Shown one piece after another: positions 20,351 through 33,700 of a stretch of 64,000 nucleotides of DNA (position 1 is its first letter; each line of letters opens with the position of its first letter). The position numbers were made by a program, and so were the translations under genes. The notes beneath the pieces were generated by a model. That model was given only the letters and a program-made list of their open reading frames with translations. It searched no databases and was not told the DNA's origin. Source of the stretch: Desmodesmus armatus (taxonomy: Eukaryota; Chlorophyta; Chlorophyceae; Sphaeropleales; Scenedesmaceae); contig VIIQ02000046.1 in NCBI GenBank assembly GCA_007449985.2, forward strand, positions 310,001 through 374,000, written 5' to 3'.

Positions 20351-23300
20351 TCAAGCTGCACTCTGCAGCAACAAGTGCCGGTACTGCTGCTGAAGCTGCC
20401 CGACTTGATGGAGCAATAAATCGGTAGGCTGCCGCTGCAGGAATGCTGACCCACACTGCCCAGCATCGCCAATGGCCTGTGAAGCGCCTGCCGCGGCTGC
20501 TGCAGCTGAGAACCCCTCCGACAACCTGTGTGCAAGCAGCCAGACCAACAGCAGCGGCATAAGGCGCAACACAGCAGACAAGCTAGCCTTCATGATGTGA
20601 TGTGTTTTGCACAACAACCTCAGCCCGACTCTGCAACAGTGACACTGCCGTGATCGGTTGTAAGCCAACTTTGGGGTGCTGTACGGCACGCAAGCTGCTT
20701 TTACCCATTGCATCACACAATGGGAGGGATCCAATGGCCTAGCCAGCATGCAAGCTGCAACACTGGGTACTGCAAGCAACCAAGTCCTTTGCTCGAAGAG
20801 TCCCACACCAGCATGCCCAATGACAACAATACATTGCCAGGCTCAAACAGCACTCACTTGGACAGCATCATGTGTGCATAGTAAGAGGCAGCCAGCTGCT
20901 GATAGTCAGCCAACAGCAACACCACATGCCGCACATGAAGCTGCGGCGTTTCTGCTGACATCAAATGCTGCCGGGCTGCTGCCACCAACACGTCCGTTGG
21001 TATGCTGCTGCTGCTGCTGCTGGTCGATGCCATGGCTGCTGAAGCGCCGCCTTGGAGTGCTGCTGCAGTGCTGCCATCACCAAGAAGCTGCTGCCCCAGC
21101 AACGCCAGCTCCTGCAATTGCATGGCAGCACAGCTCAAGTGGGGCTGGAGAGCTCTGTGAACTGGCTGTTGCTGACTTCAGCAAACAGCTGTCTAGAGCG
21201 TTGTAAAGGACTGGTTACATGTGAAGGCAGCGTGTTTTGAAGCGATCGCATGGCAACACAGTTGCAGGTAGGCCGGCACGGCTCTTGCACACCTCACAGA
21301 AACAACTCGAAGCTACTCCCTCACAGAATCGAAGCGAGGGGAACCGCCAAATATGGACTCATCTCAGCCTGGCAGAACATACCCAAGCTCACTATGCAGT
21401 GGGCTATGCTACTGAAATCCAAGGTGCTAAGATGACCATTGTGCATGTGCCCCCCTCTCCCCCCGAGTCTGGCCATGATTCATCACACCTTCAGCACTGC
21501 ACCTAGCTGCAACCCTCCATCCACACCCCCAAAGGTCAGCACACCTGCAGGACATGTGTGGGTGCCTTGAGCTCTAGTGCCGCCTGCCCAGCACTAGCAC
21601 CAGCACCAGCAGCAGCAGGAGGCCCATGCAGCCCCAGCTGCTGCCTGAGTGGAGCCAAGGCAGGCATTGCCACCCCTCCTTGGCTTGGAACCTGAGGCTG
21701 GCCGCTGATGGTGCTGCCTCGTGTGCTGAAGGGGCCGACAGGGGCCCATGAGGGCGCCACACGCATGAGGGCCTCTGGTAGGCGTGGCATCATGGCCCTA
21801 GCAACATGGCGCAGCACGACACAGCGTGGGGTACGGGGTATACACGATCAGCATGGTTGATGAAAGATAGCAGGCGAGCAGCAGTTGTCGAATGGATCTA
21901 TTGCATGTGGTGCAAACTGATGCTTGTGTGGGCACAGATATGCTGTGGTGCTGCTGCAGCAGAGGGCTGTGCATCATCAGCTGCGCCGCCCCCGACCGCC
22001 TTTGCTTGACACCAGCTGTTACACCTGGCCTCATGCCTAGCCACCACTTGATGTTGGTTCTGGCTTCTGTTGGTGCAACATCAGGGCTTGCACTGGCGAA
22101 GCATCTCCGTGATATCAGTGAATGGCTGGCAAGAACTAATGAGCTTCGTACCTACAGGTGGAACATTGATTTGATTTGATTTGATTTGAAGCATGCTGAC
22201 TCACCCAGGCTGTCCATCCTTGCCCACCAGCAGTGAGGACACAGTGGAAGTCACCGAGCTGCTCAGCTTGCCAATGGCCCCCACCCCGTAGGCAGCAGGG
22301 TTGCGCAGCAGCTTGGCAAACTCCCCCGAGCTCACATCCATGAGGCTCGCCAGCGGCTGCTGGCCACTACTGCTGCCAGCTGCTGCTGCCGCTGCGCCGT
22401 CCCCACTACTACCACCACCAGCAGCACCAGCAGCATCACTGGCTGGCCCAGCTGTGCCGATGACAGAGACAGGTTTTGCAGTTGCCTCATCACCAGGAGC
22501 CTCCAGCGGCTGTAGCACCCCGTCCTCTTGCTGTACCTGCTGTATCTGCTGCGACGGCGGCTGCTGCCCGCGCTTAGGGCTTGCCGCTTGTGAGGTGGGG
22601 GTGGTGGAGCCTGGAGGTGTGGAGGTGGAACTTGCTGTGGCGTGCTGTGCTGTGCTGGAGCCGCCACGCAGCAGGCCTTGGCTGGGGACGCGTGCACGAA
22701 CGGGGCCCAGCAGAGACTGCAGCAGGGACTGAGAGCCGGGCCTGGGGGGAGAGACGGGGAAAGGCGGCAAGGGGCAAAGAGACGCACATTCCCAAGCTCA
22801 GAATACGGTGACGGCTTCAAACTGCAGAGCCAGGAACAACAAACAACAAGCGTGTTGGCATCTAGCAGGTGCAGCGCGCCAGCCAAGTGCAGCGTGCCAC
22901 AGGTCAATCATGCACACCTGCTGGGAGAGGGCCACGTGCAAAAGAAAAAAAACAGCAAACCAATGCAGACTTCTGGGCAAATTCAAACTGCCCCAGCTGC
23001 CCCAGCCAGCCGAAGCATGATAGAATCAGGGTGTTACTGCTGCTAAATCTGCTGAATCTCACGTACAGCCCCTGAAGACCAGTTTGCCTGCCAGTAGCTA
23101 TCGGGTACAACACACTTCACTGGTTGCTAGTGCATGCAATTATGCCAGGTGTGCATACCTGCTGGGCGAGGGCTTCACTGCTGTGGCAGAGGTACCGCTG
23201 CCTGCTGTGGAGGGGCGGGGTGAGGCCGGTGGCAGAGACAGAGCTCCGGCCAGGTGAGGGGCGCTGCTGTCCTGCTCAGGCACTTCGTCGCCGGAAGACT

Positions 23301-26300
23301 GGGGGAAAGTGGACAGGACCCCACAGCAGCCACACAAGGACATGTCAGTCTCTGTCTGTGCCGTCCATCCCCACCTCCACACATGACCTCACTCTTCCTT
23401 CCAGGTGCTGTGCTTGCTAATGACATGTTACTATTGACGTTTCAGCAGGTTTCCTTTGGGTGCTCGGGGGGAGGGTTTGGGGGGCAAACCTCCTGACTCT
23501 GGCCAGCTGGAAAGACACAAAGATTACCCTGTCATCATGAAATGTTCTTGCTTGATGCAACTCTCGTCTTCAACAAAACACAACAGCCGGTACACTTCCC
23601 CCACCCCTAATCCCCCAGCAGCCTTGCACCACATCCAGCAGCCACACAGGCCAAAGATCGATGCTGAAGGCATGCAGTGCAGACCCTTGTACTGCCCAAC
23701 CGTCCTGAACTGTCATCATCAGCACACAGCCAGTACGCCCCCCCCCCAGCAGCCTCTCACCACGTCCAGCAGCCACATGTCGCGGCATATCCCCTCTTTG
23801 TTGCGGCCCCCAAACACCAGCAGCCTCCCATCAGGCAGGGCCGTCAGGCTGTGGCACATGCGCTCACACGGCCATGGCAGCGACGGCGCCTCAGCAGCAG
23901 CAGGGGGAGGGGCCATCTGCAGCCACCTGCAGGGGTGGCACGAAGAGTATGGAGGGTGTTGCCCACAGCCCACACGGTGGACTCAAAAGGCAATCACAGG
24001 CAAAAACAGCCAAGTGTGTACTGTGCATTGAGCTGCAGTGCACATCGCACACGCGCTCATACATACACAGCTGTATATACAGCTCTCTCTTGCATAGCTG
24101 CACACAAAGTGTTGCTCAAGGAGCTGCTGCTGGAAGCTTTGGGCGCGCCAGACCTTTGGTGGGCTGGTATGTAGATACAGGGCTGGTTGGTCAGTCTATG
24201 GTGTGCTGTTCTGGGATATCTGGCATGGGTCGTCATTGAAGCTCGGCTTCCAAGCCCCTGGTCGTCAGGTCGACCTGGTTGCTAGCGTGCAGCAAACTAG
24301 TTGAAAGCCTTTTGACCCCCCCCCTCCTGATACGCAGCAGAGCACTGAAACTCACGTGAGGGTGTCAAGCTGCAGCAGCCACGTCTCCCGGCTCTGAACA
24401 TAGTTCTTGTTGAGCGAAAGGATCCCGCTCAAATCAAGGCAGCCGCCAAACACCACCACCTGCTGCTGCTGCTGCTGCTGGCTGTGGCCGCCGCTGCTTT
24501 TACTGTCACCTTCAGCAGGACCAGCAGCAGCAGCAGTTGAGGTCTCACTGGTAACTTCAGCAGAACCAGCAACAGTAGCTGCAGGTGTGTCTGTGCCAGC
24601 AGCTGCCGCCACTAAAGGGCTCACAGCCTCCGGCCCCTGGGCCTCCTCCTGGGCTGACTTACTGCTGCCTGTTTGGCTGCTCCTCCTACTGCTGCTGGCG
24701 GAAGGTGCAGGCTGTCCGGCAGCAGCACCAGATGACACTGCAACTGCAGACGACACCAGCATACATACGCGTGGCCACAGGACCAGGTAAAAAGCAGCAA
24801 GGGGTACTGCGGTGAGTGTCAGTGCATGCTGAAAGAGCCTGTTTGCAATCGTGTGTGAGCTGCATGACGGGTAGACCCAACAGACAGGGTCTTGGTGAGT
24901 TGACACGAACATGTAAATGTCTGTATTCATCTTGACCCAAAGCCTGCTGACTGGGTGAAGCATGGTGTTGACTTTATTGCCTTGGATTGTGGCTAGAATG
25001 CAAGTAGGGTGCCATACGTCATGCATCGGGGGGGGGGGGGTGAAAACTTAGTTGCTGTGGTCGTGTGCAGCAGTAGACGCAGTGGGTGTCCCCAAAGGAG
25101 TCTCTGCATCTGCAGCTCGGTCTCACAATCAAGGCCGCCGCACCTGCTGCCATGGCGTGTCCAAAGCGTGGTGTGGGTGGTGAGCGCAGGCGCAGCTGTG
25201 TCCAGCGCAGCACCTCACCCTGGGCCCAGCCCCCCAGCAGCCACACGTCATCCAGGGGCCCACTGTCTGACTCACCACCAAACAGCACCACCTGACCACC
25301 AACCTGCACACAGCACGTGCACCACATGGCATGCAGCCTCTTTCGCCTCAACCCACGACCGTTTGTCTACAGATCTTCGGGTCTGCATACAGCCTGTGGA
25401 AAGCTGGGTAGCTGTGATCTGTCTTTGTAGGTGTGCATGCCCCCTACAAGCGAGGTGGGGCCGGGAGTGCTATCGCAGCAGGCCTGCAGGCTTATGTGGA
25501 GAGCACCCTCGTGTGCGGGACTGAGTGCACAAAAATGTGCACAAGACCCTGATTTACTCAGTGCTGGCTGCCAACCGGTGTGCAAGACTGCTGGTTGAAT
25601 GGGGTCATGGCTTGCCCTGACCTGCCAGCCCTTGGGCCGCAATGGTCCCTCACTCACCTTCACCATGGTATGCATCTTCCTAGCAGGTGGCACGGCTCCA
25701 ACTGGCTTGAGCTGCTGCCATGTGTTGCTGCAGTACGCAGGCAAGCAACAGCAATAGCAGGGGACATACTGTAACAGTGCCCTTGCTTCTCAATACAGCC
25801 TATTCACCCCAGCCCTTGGCGCAGGAGAGGTCATGGCCATTAGCCTTTAGCCTGGCAAGCTGCTGCTTAGTGTGTCGGACAACCACCTGATGTCCCAACA
25901 CAAATTAAAGGCCCTGCCCAAACCCAACTCAGACCCTTCTCAGACCCCACTGACGCCCCCCAGTCTAGTATCTGTGCCACACCAGCACATACCTGGGTAT
26001 GTCGTAGAGCCAAGTATCCTGCAGGGCTCTCTGCGATTCACTGCGCCCCCCAAACAGCAGCAGCTGGCCCTCCTGCAGCTGCAGGAGGGCAGACATGTCA
26101 CGCCTGGCAGGGCAGCTGCTGCTGGGCTCCATCGGCACCTGCCTCCACTGCCACTCAACCTGCAGGAAACATACCATACCAGAACAGCACAACGCTTGTG
26201 ATAACAATTTTTCCTCCAGTGATAGAGTAGACTGGCTGATGCTCACATTGAGTAGGTGACTCCACATCCACCATGGTCTGATGCCGTGTGTGGAAGTGGG

Positions 26301-27064
26301 TGTTGACATAGACTACTGTGGAGGAGACACGAATGGCAATGATCCAAGTCGCCTGCATGAGAGGTAGCCATGTGTGTATTGACATGTAACTGCCTCATGT
26401 TGGTCTCACCAGGTCCAGCTGCCACATGTCATTGAAAAAGTTGCGCTTCTTCCTGTTGTGCTCAGCATCAAATGAGAGGATGTGGCCGCCAAACAGCAGC
26501 ATGCACCCGCTCCCCAGTGCCACTGCACTGTGAAAGGCCCGGGGACCGGGGCTGCTGCCGGGCAGGATGTCGGGGGCTGACCAAGTGCCGCTGTCAACCT
26601 AGAAATCAGTCAGGCAACCGACAGCAGACGGTGAACTATGCTTGAAAGATATCCATGAGTGTCAAGCACCAGAATGGGGACAGCTTGTGTCTGCTGCTGG
26701 CATGGTGCATGTGTTGATGCGCAGGGCACAGGTTGGTGGGTGGTGTGCTGACTGGATTCAACACGGTTACCGAGACACACAAGCTGTTGCTGTACCTGCA
26801 GCACTGCAACATCTCCCAGAGCTGTCTGTGCTGTCTCGCCCGCAGCACAACCGACACCACCTGCATGCAGCAGACCCAGCAGCTGTCAGGGGTCAGCAGG
26901 TGCCAGGTCAGCTGGGGAGCTTGACTGCAAAGGAGTGACTGCGTACCGTATATCACCACTTGGCAGCTCCCATTGCTGTCGGTTGTGGCAACTGCAGAGT
27001 GTGCAAACCGCGGCAGAGAGAGGGACTGGTCTGCCAGAGATGCATAGCAGTGTTCCCACTTCAT
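20351..27064 (-). CDS. Kelch-repeat protein (13 exons, 888 aa)
   Basis: Exons 27064-26947, 26860-26796, 26598-26410, 26159-25993, 25727-25658, 25303-25127, 24711-24356, 23926-23761, 23298-23159, 22741-22205, 21797-21545, 21111-20858 and 20525-20351 keep phase from ATG to TGA. Residues 1-436 form a kelch propeller. Each blade shows the GG doublet and downstream Trp: VVIYGGVG, MLLFGGH with NDMWQLDL, LLLFGGRSES with DTWLYD, VVLFGGESD with DDVWLLGG, VVVFGG, LLVFGGRNKEG with RDMWLLD. The C-terminal half (437-888) is Ser/Ala/Gln-rich low complexity, ending in a helical segment (VRHVVLLLADYQQLAASYY, then QQQYRHLL). There is no BTB, F-box or PAS domain, so the partner and process are unknown. The 24711 acceptor was chosen by phase and is less certain. 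The start lies 368 bp from the divergent chorismate mutase ATG. Confidence 0.85.
22165..22190 (+). repeat. (ATTTG)n microsatellite
   Basis: About four to five copies of ATTTG in a kelch-gene intron. Confidence 0.8.
23611..23777. repeat. Duplicated donor junction in the kelch gene
   Basis: The end of the eighth kelch exon plus its 5' splice site (23743-23777, reading ATGTGGCTGCTGGACGTG then GTGAGA on the minus strand) is repeated 133 bp downstream in the intron (23611-23650). The coding part is nearly identical, but the donor is changed to GTGCAA. Confidence 0.75.
25028..25040 (+). repeat. Poly(G) tract, 13 bases
   Basis: Run of 13 G in a kelch-gene intron, about 90 bp downstream of the sixth exon. 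Confidence 0.95.
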
Positions 27065-27432
27065 CCAGGCACAGTGCGCAGTCTATTGGGTGTTCAGTAG
27101 TTGAGGGCCTACTCTCATTCAGACCCTGTGAGACTGCAAGGAGGGTATTTCAGCCTGAAGTAGAGTGTCTCAAGTGTGAATTGGGCCCACTTTGCACACA
27201 ACTGACTTCAACTGTGATCTGTCAACAAGAGTCTGGAAGTTATCAGCTTCCAATACTTTCAAAATAGCCCCATTTGTGACATTGGCTTTTTGACGACTTT
27301 CAGTAGTATCACAGGCGAAGGAAGCGCGAGAGCCAGCCTCGAGGCGTGATTGATCGTGCTGCTTTCCAAATCAAATCCAGCCTCACACTCTCATTCACAG
27401 CGGACCAAAATCCCACATTTGAGCGTTCGCTG
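27065..27432. promoter_or_regulatory. Shared promoter interval, kelch gene and chorismate mutase
   Basis: The 368 bp between divergent start codons (27064 minus, 27433 plus) must contain both 5' UTRs and promoters. No unmistakable TATA box or known operator is visible. Confidence 0.5.
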
Positions 27433-30400
27433 ATGTTGCATCAAAGTGTGCAGTGGCCACAGCAACTCACCAGGAGGCAGCACAGCAGCAGCAGCAGCCA
27501 GAGTGCAGGCTGTCGATGGCAGGGCCAGCGTGCAGCTGCTGAGGTGTCCAGGAAGAGGCAGGTATGCAATGTAGCTGCCTTGCAGACTCCTGTGGGCTGT
27601 CTGTGCTTGGCTGGTGCATGGAGCTCTCAACCGCCAGCAACCGACAGCTGCAGGACCTTCCACAAGTGCTGCAATGGGTGCTTATTTGTGTGTGCAGGCG
27701 AGTTGCAGGGCAGTTGCTAGTGTACAGGAGGCAGCAACAGCAGCCCCAGGCACACGCGACATGTCTTCCAGTCTTACATTGGACAACATCAGGTCCACCC
27801 TGATCCGTCAGGAGGACAGCATCATCTTCAACTTCATTGAGCGGGCCCAGTTTGCCGCCAACCCAGTCGTGTACCAGGCAGGGGGTGTGCAGGTCCCAGG
27901 TAAGCCAGCACATTGTGGGATGCTGCTGTCGAGGCTGCAAACCAGCAGTGGCGAGTTGTGTGCTGCTCAGCAGATGCTCGTGCTGCTTTCAGACGTAGTG
28001 CACACAGCATAGTACACGGTCCCTGTTTGGTCTGTGTCGCACGCATCTCCAGCCTCCCTGCATACCCTCCTAGTTTGTGTTGGGATGTCCAGGAAGCGCA
28101 ACATACGATGTTGTCAAAACAGCGATTGCCCTGTTGCAGAAGTGCCCTTGCACATGTTGTGTTGCTGTTCCTGATGCTGCAGCTTACGGCAAGGATGGCC
28201 AGCAGTACTCCCTGTGTGAATACATCCTGCGCGAGACAGAGATGCTGCATGGCAAAGTCAGGCGGTACACCAGCCCTGATGAACACGCCTTCTACCCAGG
28301 TCAGTACACTTTCAGTACACTGGGAAGTGGTTGGAGGTTGGGCGCATGCTACCAAGACCCGAACCCCTAAACCCTGCAGCACTGCCAGCACCCCGCATAG
28401 CAAGGCAGAGCGCGTTGAAACTCAGCCGCAGCATGGGCTACTGTCTGCACAGCCTGACGCGGCCGCCAGACGTTGAAGTAATCAGCATGGGCTGCTACCT
28501 TTGTGCAGGATATCATTGCTAGAAAAATGGGGTTTGTGCGGAAAGTGCGATGCACACAGGTCACTGTTGACAGTCTGCCGCAGTTGTGCAACAGCAGCCA
28601 CAAATATCAGCTCAAAGGCTCAGCAGCACTTGGCTGCTGGATTATCAACATGACTGTGCACAGGACACCCAAGCAGCAGTCTGTCGTCCATCCTTCTCCC
28701 TTCACAACAGTTTTGTGTTGTGCTGCCCGCGCTGCCGGCCGTGCGGCTGCTGCTGCTGCTGCTGCTGGCACTGCTGCTGTACAGAGGACCTTCCTCCCCT
28801 GGTGCTTCCCCCCATTGAGTACCCTGGCATCCTGGCTCCTGCAGCCCGGGACATCAACATCAACGGCCAGATCATGGAGCTGTACCTCAACAGTGTACTG
28901 CCAGGTCGGTTGGTGCGGCAGTTGGTGGGGGGCTTGGCTGCTTTGTGATGCTCCCGCTACCTTGACTATTCAATTTCTGCGATCGTCACGCTTATTTCGT
29001 TCAAGTGCGCAACATCTTGCCGGACATGTAGTTTTGGCTCGTTGGCAACACCAAGCATGCAGCTTGTCTGTCGGCCTAATTTCAGCCGGTGCACTTTCGC
29101 AACAAGACTTCAGGACTGTTACCCAACAACCTACCGAGTGCGCATGGCAGCTGTCCTGTTCTGCCACACACAACACACGGACATCATACTGCTGCTGTGT
29201 TGCTGCACCGCTTGCCACCGCCACTGCTGCTGCACCTCACCTGTTCCCGCCCACAGCCCTTGCTGCGCCCGGTGATGACGGCAACTACGGTTCGGCAGCC
29301 ACGCTGGATGTGCTGTGCCTGCAGGCGCTGTCAAAGCGCATCCACTATGGCAAGTTTGTGGCAGAGGCAAAGTTCAGGTATGCACAGTCGCTCACCTGCA
29401 CGCCATCTGCATGTGGGCCCCCAACAGTCACACTAGCAGAAGCACAGTTGCTCGCCTGCACCGCAGTTGCCAGTGGGCCCACAACAGCCACACTAGCTGA
29501 GGGGGTTTGTGTGGTCGGCACGCAAGGATGTTGTACTGTTACAAGTTGACGGATGTGTGGGAACAAAAGCTCAGTGCTTGTTCAAGCAAGGGGTCAGTCA
29601 CGCCCAGGTCCTGCGCTCGTTCAAGGTTTCTTGCAAACCCATTTTTCTGTAGCTATGCTGCACTGCTGCCATAACAAGACTGTACGCAACCCCACCCGCA
29701 TTCTCCCTGTTTTACTCCACTGTACTGCCCTGCCCTGCTCCCTGCCTACCTCCTTTGCAGGGCCAAGGCTGAAGAGTACACTGAGCTCATCAAGGCCCAG
29801 GACGCTGCGCTCCACATATTTGAATCCACACCTCCATTTTCCCCTTGCAAATACTTTCTTCGACCCTACATGTACTGCCCTTCACCCTCCCTCTCTGCAG
29901 GGCTGAGCCTGAGGAGTACACCGAGCTTATCAAGGCCCAGGATGCTGACAACCCAAGTTCACCTCCATCTTCCGTCACAAACTCTTGCTAGTATCACATG
30001 TACTGCGCTGCTCCCTGCCTCCGCCCTGTGCAGGGCTAAGCTTGAAGAGTACACTGAGCTCATCAAGGCGCAGGACGCTGCTCTCCACATAAATCAACTT
30101 CACTTCCATCTTCCATTACATGTACTGCTTCAACATTATTGTAATGGCATATACTGCCCCTGCCCCCTGCCTCCCTTCCCTGCAGGGCCAAGCCTGAGGA
30201 GTACACCGAGCTCATCAAGGCGCAGGACGCTGCGCTCCACATAATCCAACTTCACTTCCATCTCCCATCACATGTACTGCTTCAACATCATTGTAATGGC
30301 ATGTACTGCCCCTGCACCCTGCCTCCCTTTCTTGCAGGGCTAAGCCTGAGGAGTACACGGAGCTCATCAAGGCACAGGACGCTGCGCTCCACATAATCCA

Positions 30401-30778
30401 ACTTCACTTCCATCTCCCATCACATGTACTGCTTCAACATCATTGTAATGGCATGTACTGCCCTTGCACCCTGCCTCCCTTTCTTGCAGGGCTAAGCCTG
30501 AGGAGTACACCGAGCTCATCAAGGCACAGGACGCTGCAGGCCTCATGGAGCTGCTCACAGACGTCAAGGTGGAGCAGATGGTGGTGGAGCGGGTGCGCCT
30601 CAAGGCCGCAACCTTTGGCCAGGACATCAACCCTGCTGCCGCTGCCGGCAGCGCCCAGAGCGGCGGCCGCTGCAAGATCCAGCCTGATGTGCTTGCTGAG
30701 ATGTATGACAAGCAGGTCATGCCGCTGACGAAAGATGTGCAGGTGGCGTACCTGCTGAGGCGCCTCGACCATGAGTGA
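27433..30778 (+). CDS. CM: Chorismate mutase, plastid (six exons, 325 aa)
   Basis: Exons 27433-27561, 27698-27899, 28183-28299, 28785-28904, 29257-29377 and 30490-30778 join in phase. Residues 1-60 are Arg/Ser/Gln/Ala-rich and lack acidic residues early on, consistent with a chloroplast transit peptide. The rest matches plant and yeast AroQ-type chorismate mutases along its length: [92 protein letters not shown]. The enzyme converts chorismate to prephenate, the first step towards Phe and Tyr. The GDDGNYGS segment lies in the effector-binding region of plant and yeast enzymes (Trp activation, Tyr inhibition). Only the last of six duplicated acceptors before exon 6 leads into a full exon. Confidence 0.95.
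29383..29500 (+). repeat. 60 bp tandem duplication in a chorismate mutase intron
   Basis: The segment starting cacagtcgctcacctgca at 29383 recurs at 29443 with several substitutions; both copies end near cacactagc. It lies just inside the fifth intron. Confidence 0.75.
29741..30541 (+). repeat. Six tandem copies of a 3' splice site plus exon start
   Basis: Pyrimidine tract, gcag and about 50 bp of exon 6 are repeated with exon-like starts at 29761, 29901, 30034, 30186, 30338 and 30490 (periods 140, 133, 152, 152, 152). Each encodes the equivalent of [15 protein letters not shown]. The first five copies leave the coding match after about 50 bp with no donor at that point; the sixth continues into the true last exon. 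Confidence 0.95.
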
Positions 30779-33700
30779 GAGAGGTGCATGTGTGATGTGT
30801 GACCACGTTTGAAAGGACACGAGTGAGTTGTACCGAGGTGCGCCTAATACATATGTGGCGCGCCAAGTCACCCAGAGCAGTACACCCGTCTAGGCGCTGG
30901 GATCAGGAGTGCGGGGTGTGTGTTGAGCCTGTGCTCTCGCAGAGCTAGGCCACGTCGCGCCTTCACAAATTGCGCAGCAGCGCCGTGCACGGCTGTGTTG
31001 TTGACACTGATTGAGAGGGCCGGAGTGTTGCACCTGTCGAACCCCGCCTGCGTGTGATGTACAGTAGTAGATTAGCGGCAGATTGAGGGTTGGCGAGCTG
31101 CCAAGTGTGTGGTAATGGGGGGCCTCCTGCGGCCTCAGCAGCCTGGTTGCTTGTTGATGCATCATGGGGCATGATGCGTGCAAGCGGCCAGTGCAGCAAG
31201 GGGGCCTGATTCAGTGTCTCGGGTTGTCTGTGCATACACCTGTGAAGTCTGTAGCGGGGCATCTGTTCAGTTTGGTTTCGAAAAGCTTGGTGTGCTCTGG
31301 GTGCCAGCACAGAGTCTGTTTTTCGGTTTGAATAATGCCACCACTCTGAAAGTTGTGTCATCACAGGTTGTTCAGGCTGGGCCAGCGGGTATGCAGCCAG
31401 GGAGGGATGCAGCGACAAGGCAACAGTGGCAGTCGAGGGATGTTGCATTTTGCTTTTTGGTCAGTTGCTACAGAGAGGCCCTCTGTTGGTTGGGTCCTTG
31501 GATGGTTCGCTCAGCTCAGGTCCGAGCTGGAGCACATACATGCCAGCAGCTGACTGATTGCCTTGTAAAGACTGCTTTGAAATGGGAGGATGCCTGCCAG
31601 CATCGACATCGGATGTCTTGCACCCTGAACTTTGTGGTTGCTGAAGCATTGCATGCAGACTGTAGAATGCTCAACACTCTGCTGTTGTAACAGCTGCGGA
31701 CACTGCTGTATTTCATCCATGCTGCCTATGACAGCTCCCATCAATTGGTTGCCTCGAGCCCTCTTATGAATTTAGACAGGGGCTTGCAACAAGAAGTGTT
31801 GTTCTCAACGTCTATGTTACAAAGCCACCATCATCTGGTGGTGATGATCCATTGGTAGAGAGGTGCAACAGCGCACACCACCAAACACAGTACCACATCT
31901 GATAACACCAGCAGCTGTGCCAGTCCCAGCAAAAGGACGGCAGCCTGCCAACACCTGCTACTCTGCTTCATGGCCACGTCCCAATGTCACCGTCCCAAAC
32001 CAAGCCTCTGCTGTTCAAAACAACCACAATTGCACACCAGGAACCCCCCACAGTCGGCAAGTGACGCCGCCTAGTGGTGGTCAAAAAGAGATTCAACTGG
32101 CCAAACACACTCCTGCTGATGGTATCCATGCACGCTCTTGAAGAGAAGCAATACAACTTGCACACACACAAAACCACGGCTGGCATGTCCCCCTTCCCCC
32201 AGTCAACACCCCTCAAAATGCAAAGTAACTGCCATTGGCGGCACACAAGCAGGCCAGCTCTGCCACAGAACACTTCCAGAGCCTCACAAACCACACTTGA
32301 GCTGGACAAGCATGTCTCAAGCTGTCCTGCAAACAAACCCGCAGGAACAGCCAGACAGCGACAAAAACCCCGGGATTGTAGGTGAGAAAAAGAGGCCGTC
32401 AGCCGGGTGTGCGGCCATCACTGTATACACACGAGGGAGCAGCAGGATAGAGACATCTAGTGCCGTTCCCTTGAGACACACCCACAAGGCGAACGTGGTC
32501 GACCCCTTCGAGGCTCGTAGCAAGGGTCGAAAGGTTTGGACCCCACTGACTGCTGGCTGGCACCACTTACAAGGCAAAGAAACAACAAGTCCATCCACAC
32601 CAACAAGCGGGAAAAAGGGGAGAGAAGGCGCCACAAAATTGTTGCCCCACAGGACTGAGCATGCCCTGCTATCTTCAGCAAGGCATGTATGGGCGTTTGC
32701 GCCTGTTCAGCCCCACACAACACGGCGCCCTCCCCCCGTAGCCTGACAACACACAAAGTAAACCTGCAGAAGACCATGCGGGGATAAACACACAAGGCAA
32801 CTCCAGACTGCTGCTGCATGATGCCAAGGGATGCAGTCAATCCAGAGATGCAGAATGGCAGGGGGTACTGCCACAAGCACATGGGAGGTACATACACTGC
32901 TGCAATCGCAGCATCTACAACGTGGTACGTGCACACCCACACAGAAACACCCAGAGCTATGCAATGCAGGGAGGGAGACCCCCACGCACTGACACAGCGA
33001 CCGTCTTTCTTGCCTGACATGCATGAATGCAGTAGCTGCTGTCACGAAAGACATGCAACGGAGGCAGCCCATGCCTCCATACAAGCACAGCTGTAGTGAG
33101 GTGGAACCAATGAGGGTGGGGGTGTGCACACCTGCTGTCAGACTAACACACCCCATGCACCCCAACATATGTCCAGACATGCATTGCTTGAAGCACGGTG
33201 CATCCTGAGCGCTCAACTGCCAGTATGTTGCGCACCTCATGACAAGCCACCCTAGCAACAAAACCACCTGTAACCCCACCACCATCCATCAATTGCAAGG
33301 GCACTGTGCAAAAAGCCCTTGGCGACACACAAGGATACACCCGGTCTAGTGATGTCTGCAAAAAAAACAGCCAGCCTTTATGCTTGTCAAGCACCACCTG
33401 CCTCCGTACTGTCAGCACGGTTAGCGGCACATTACCTACTTGGCTCACATCCGCCCTCCAACAACCAGCCGCAACCAACAAACCACACCCCTCATCGACA
33501 CCACCCTTCTCTTTCTCTTCCTCCCTCGAGGATGCAGCTACGCTTGGCACTACTGTTGCACCACAGCCCCCTGCCCAAGGAAGCTTGCCAACAAGCCTTA
33601 CTTTCTACGCACCACAATCCCCTGCCCAAGGGGGCTCCAATCCTCCCCCATCCGCACCCCTGAAGGGAAGCCACCAAGCACTCTCAGCCAAGTTCACGAC

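Noticed and set aside
29741..30541. Regularly spaced repeats that could be mistaken for a CRISPR-like array
   Set aside because: The repeats are coding exon starts with splice acceptors in a eukaryotic intron; the spacers are also repeated.
32138..33285. Overlapping frames of about 200 codons on opposite strands
   Set aside because: No recognisable motif, both strands equally open, and no supporting exon structure.
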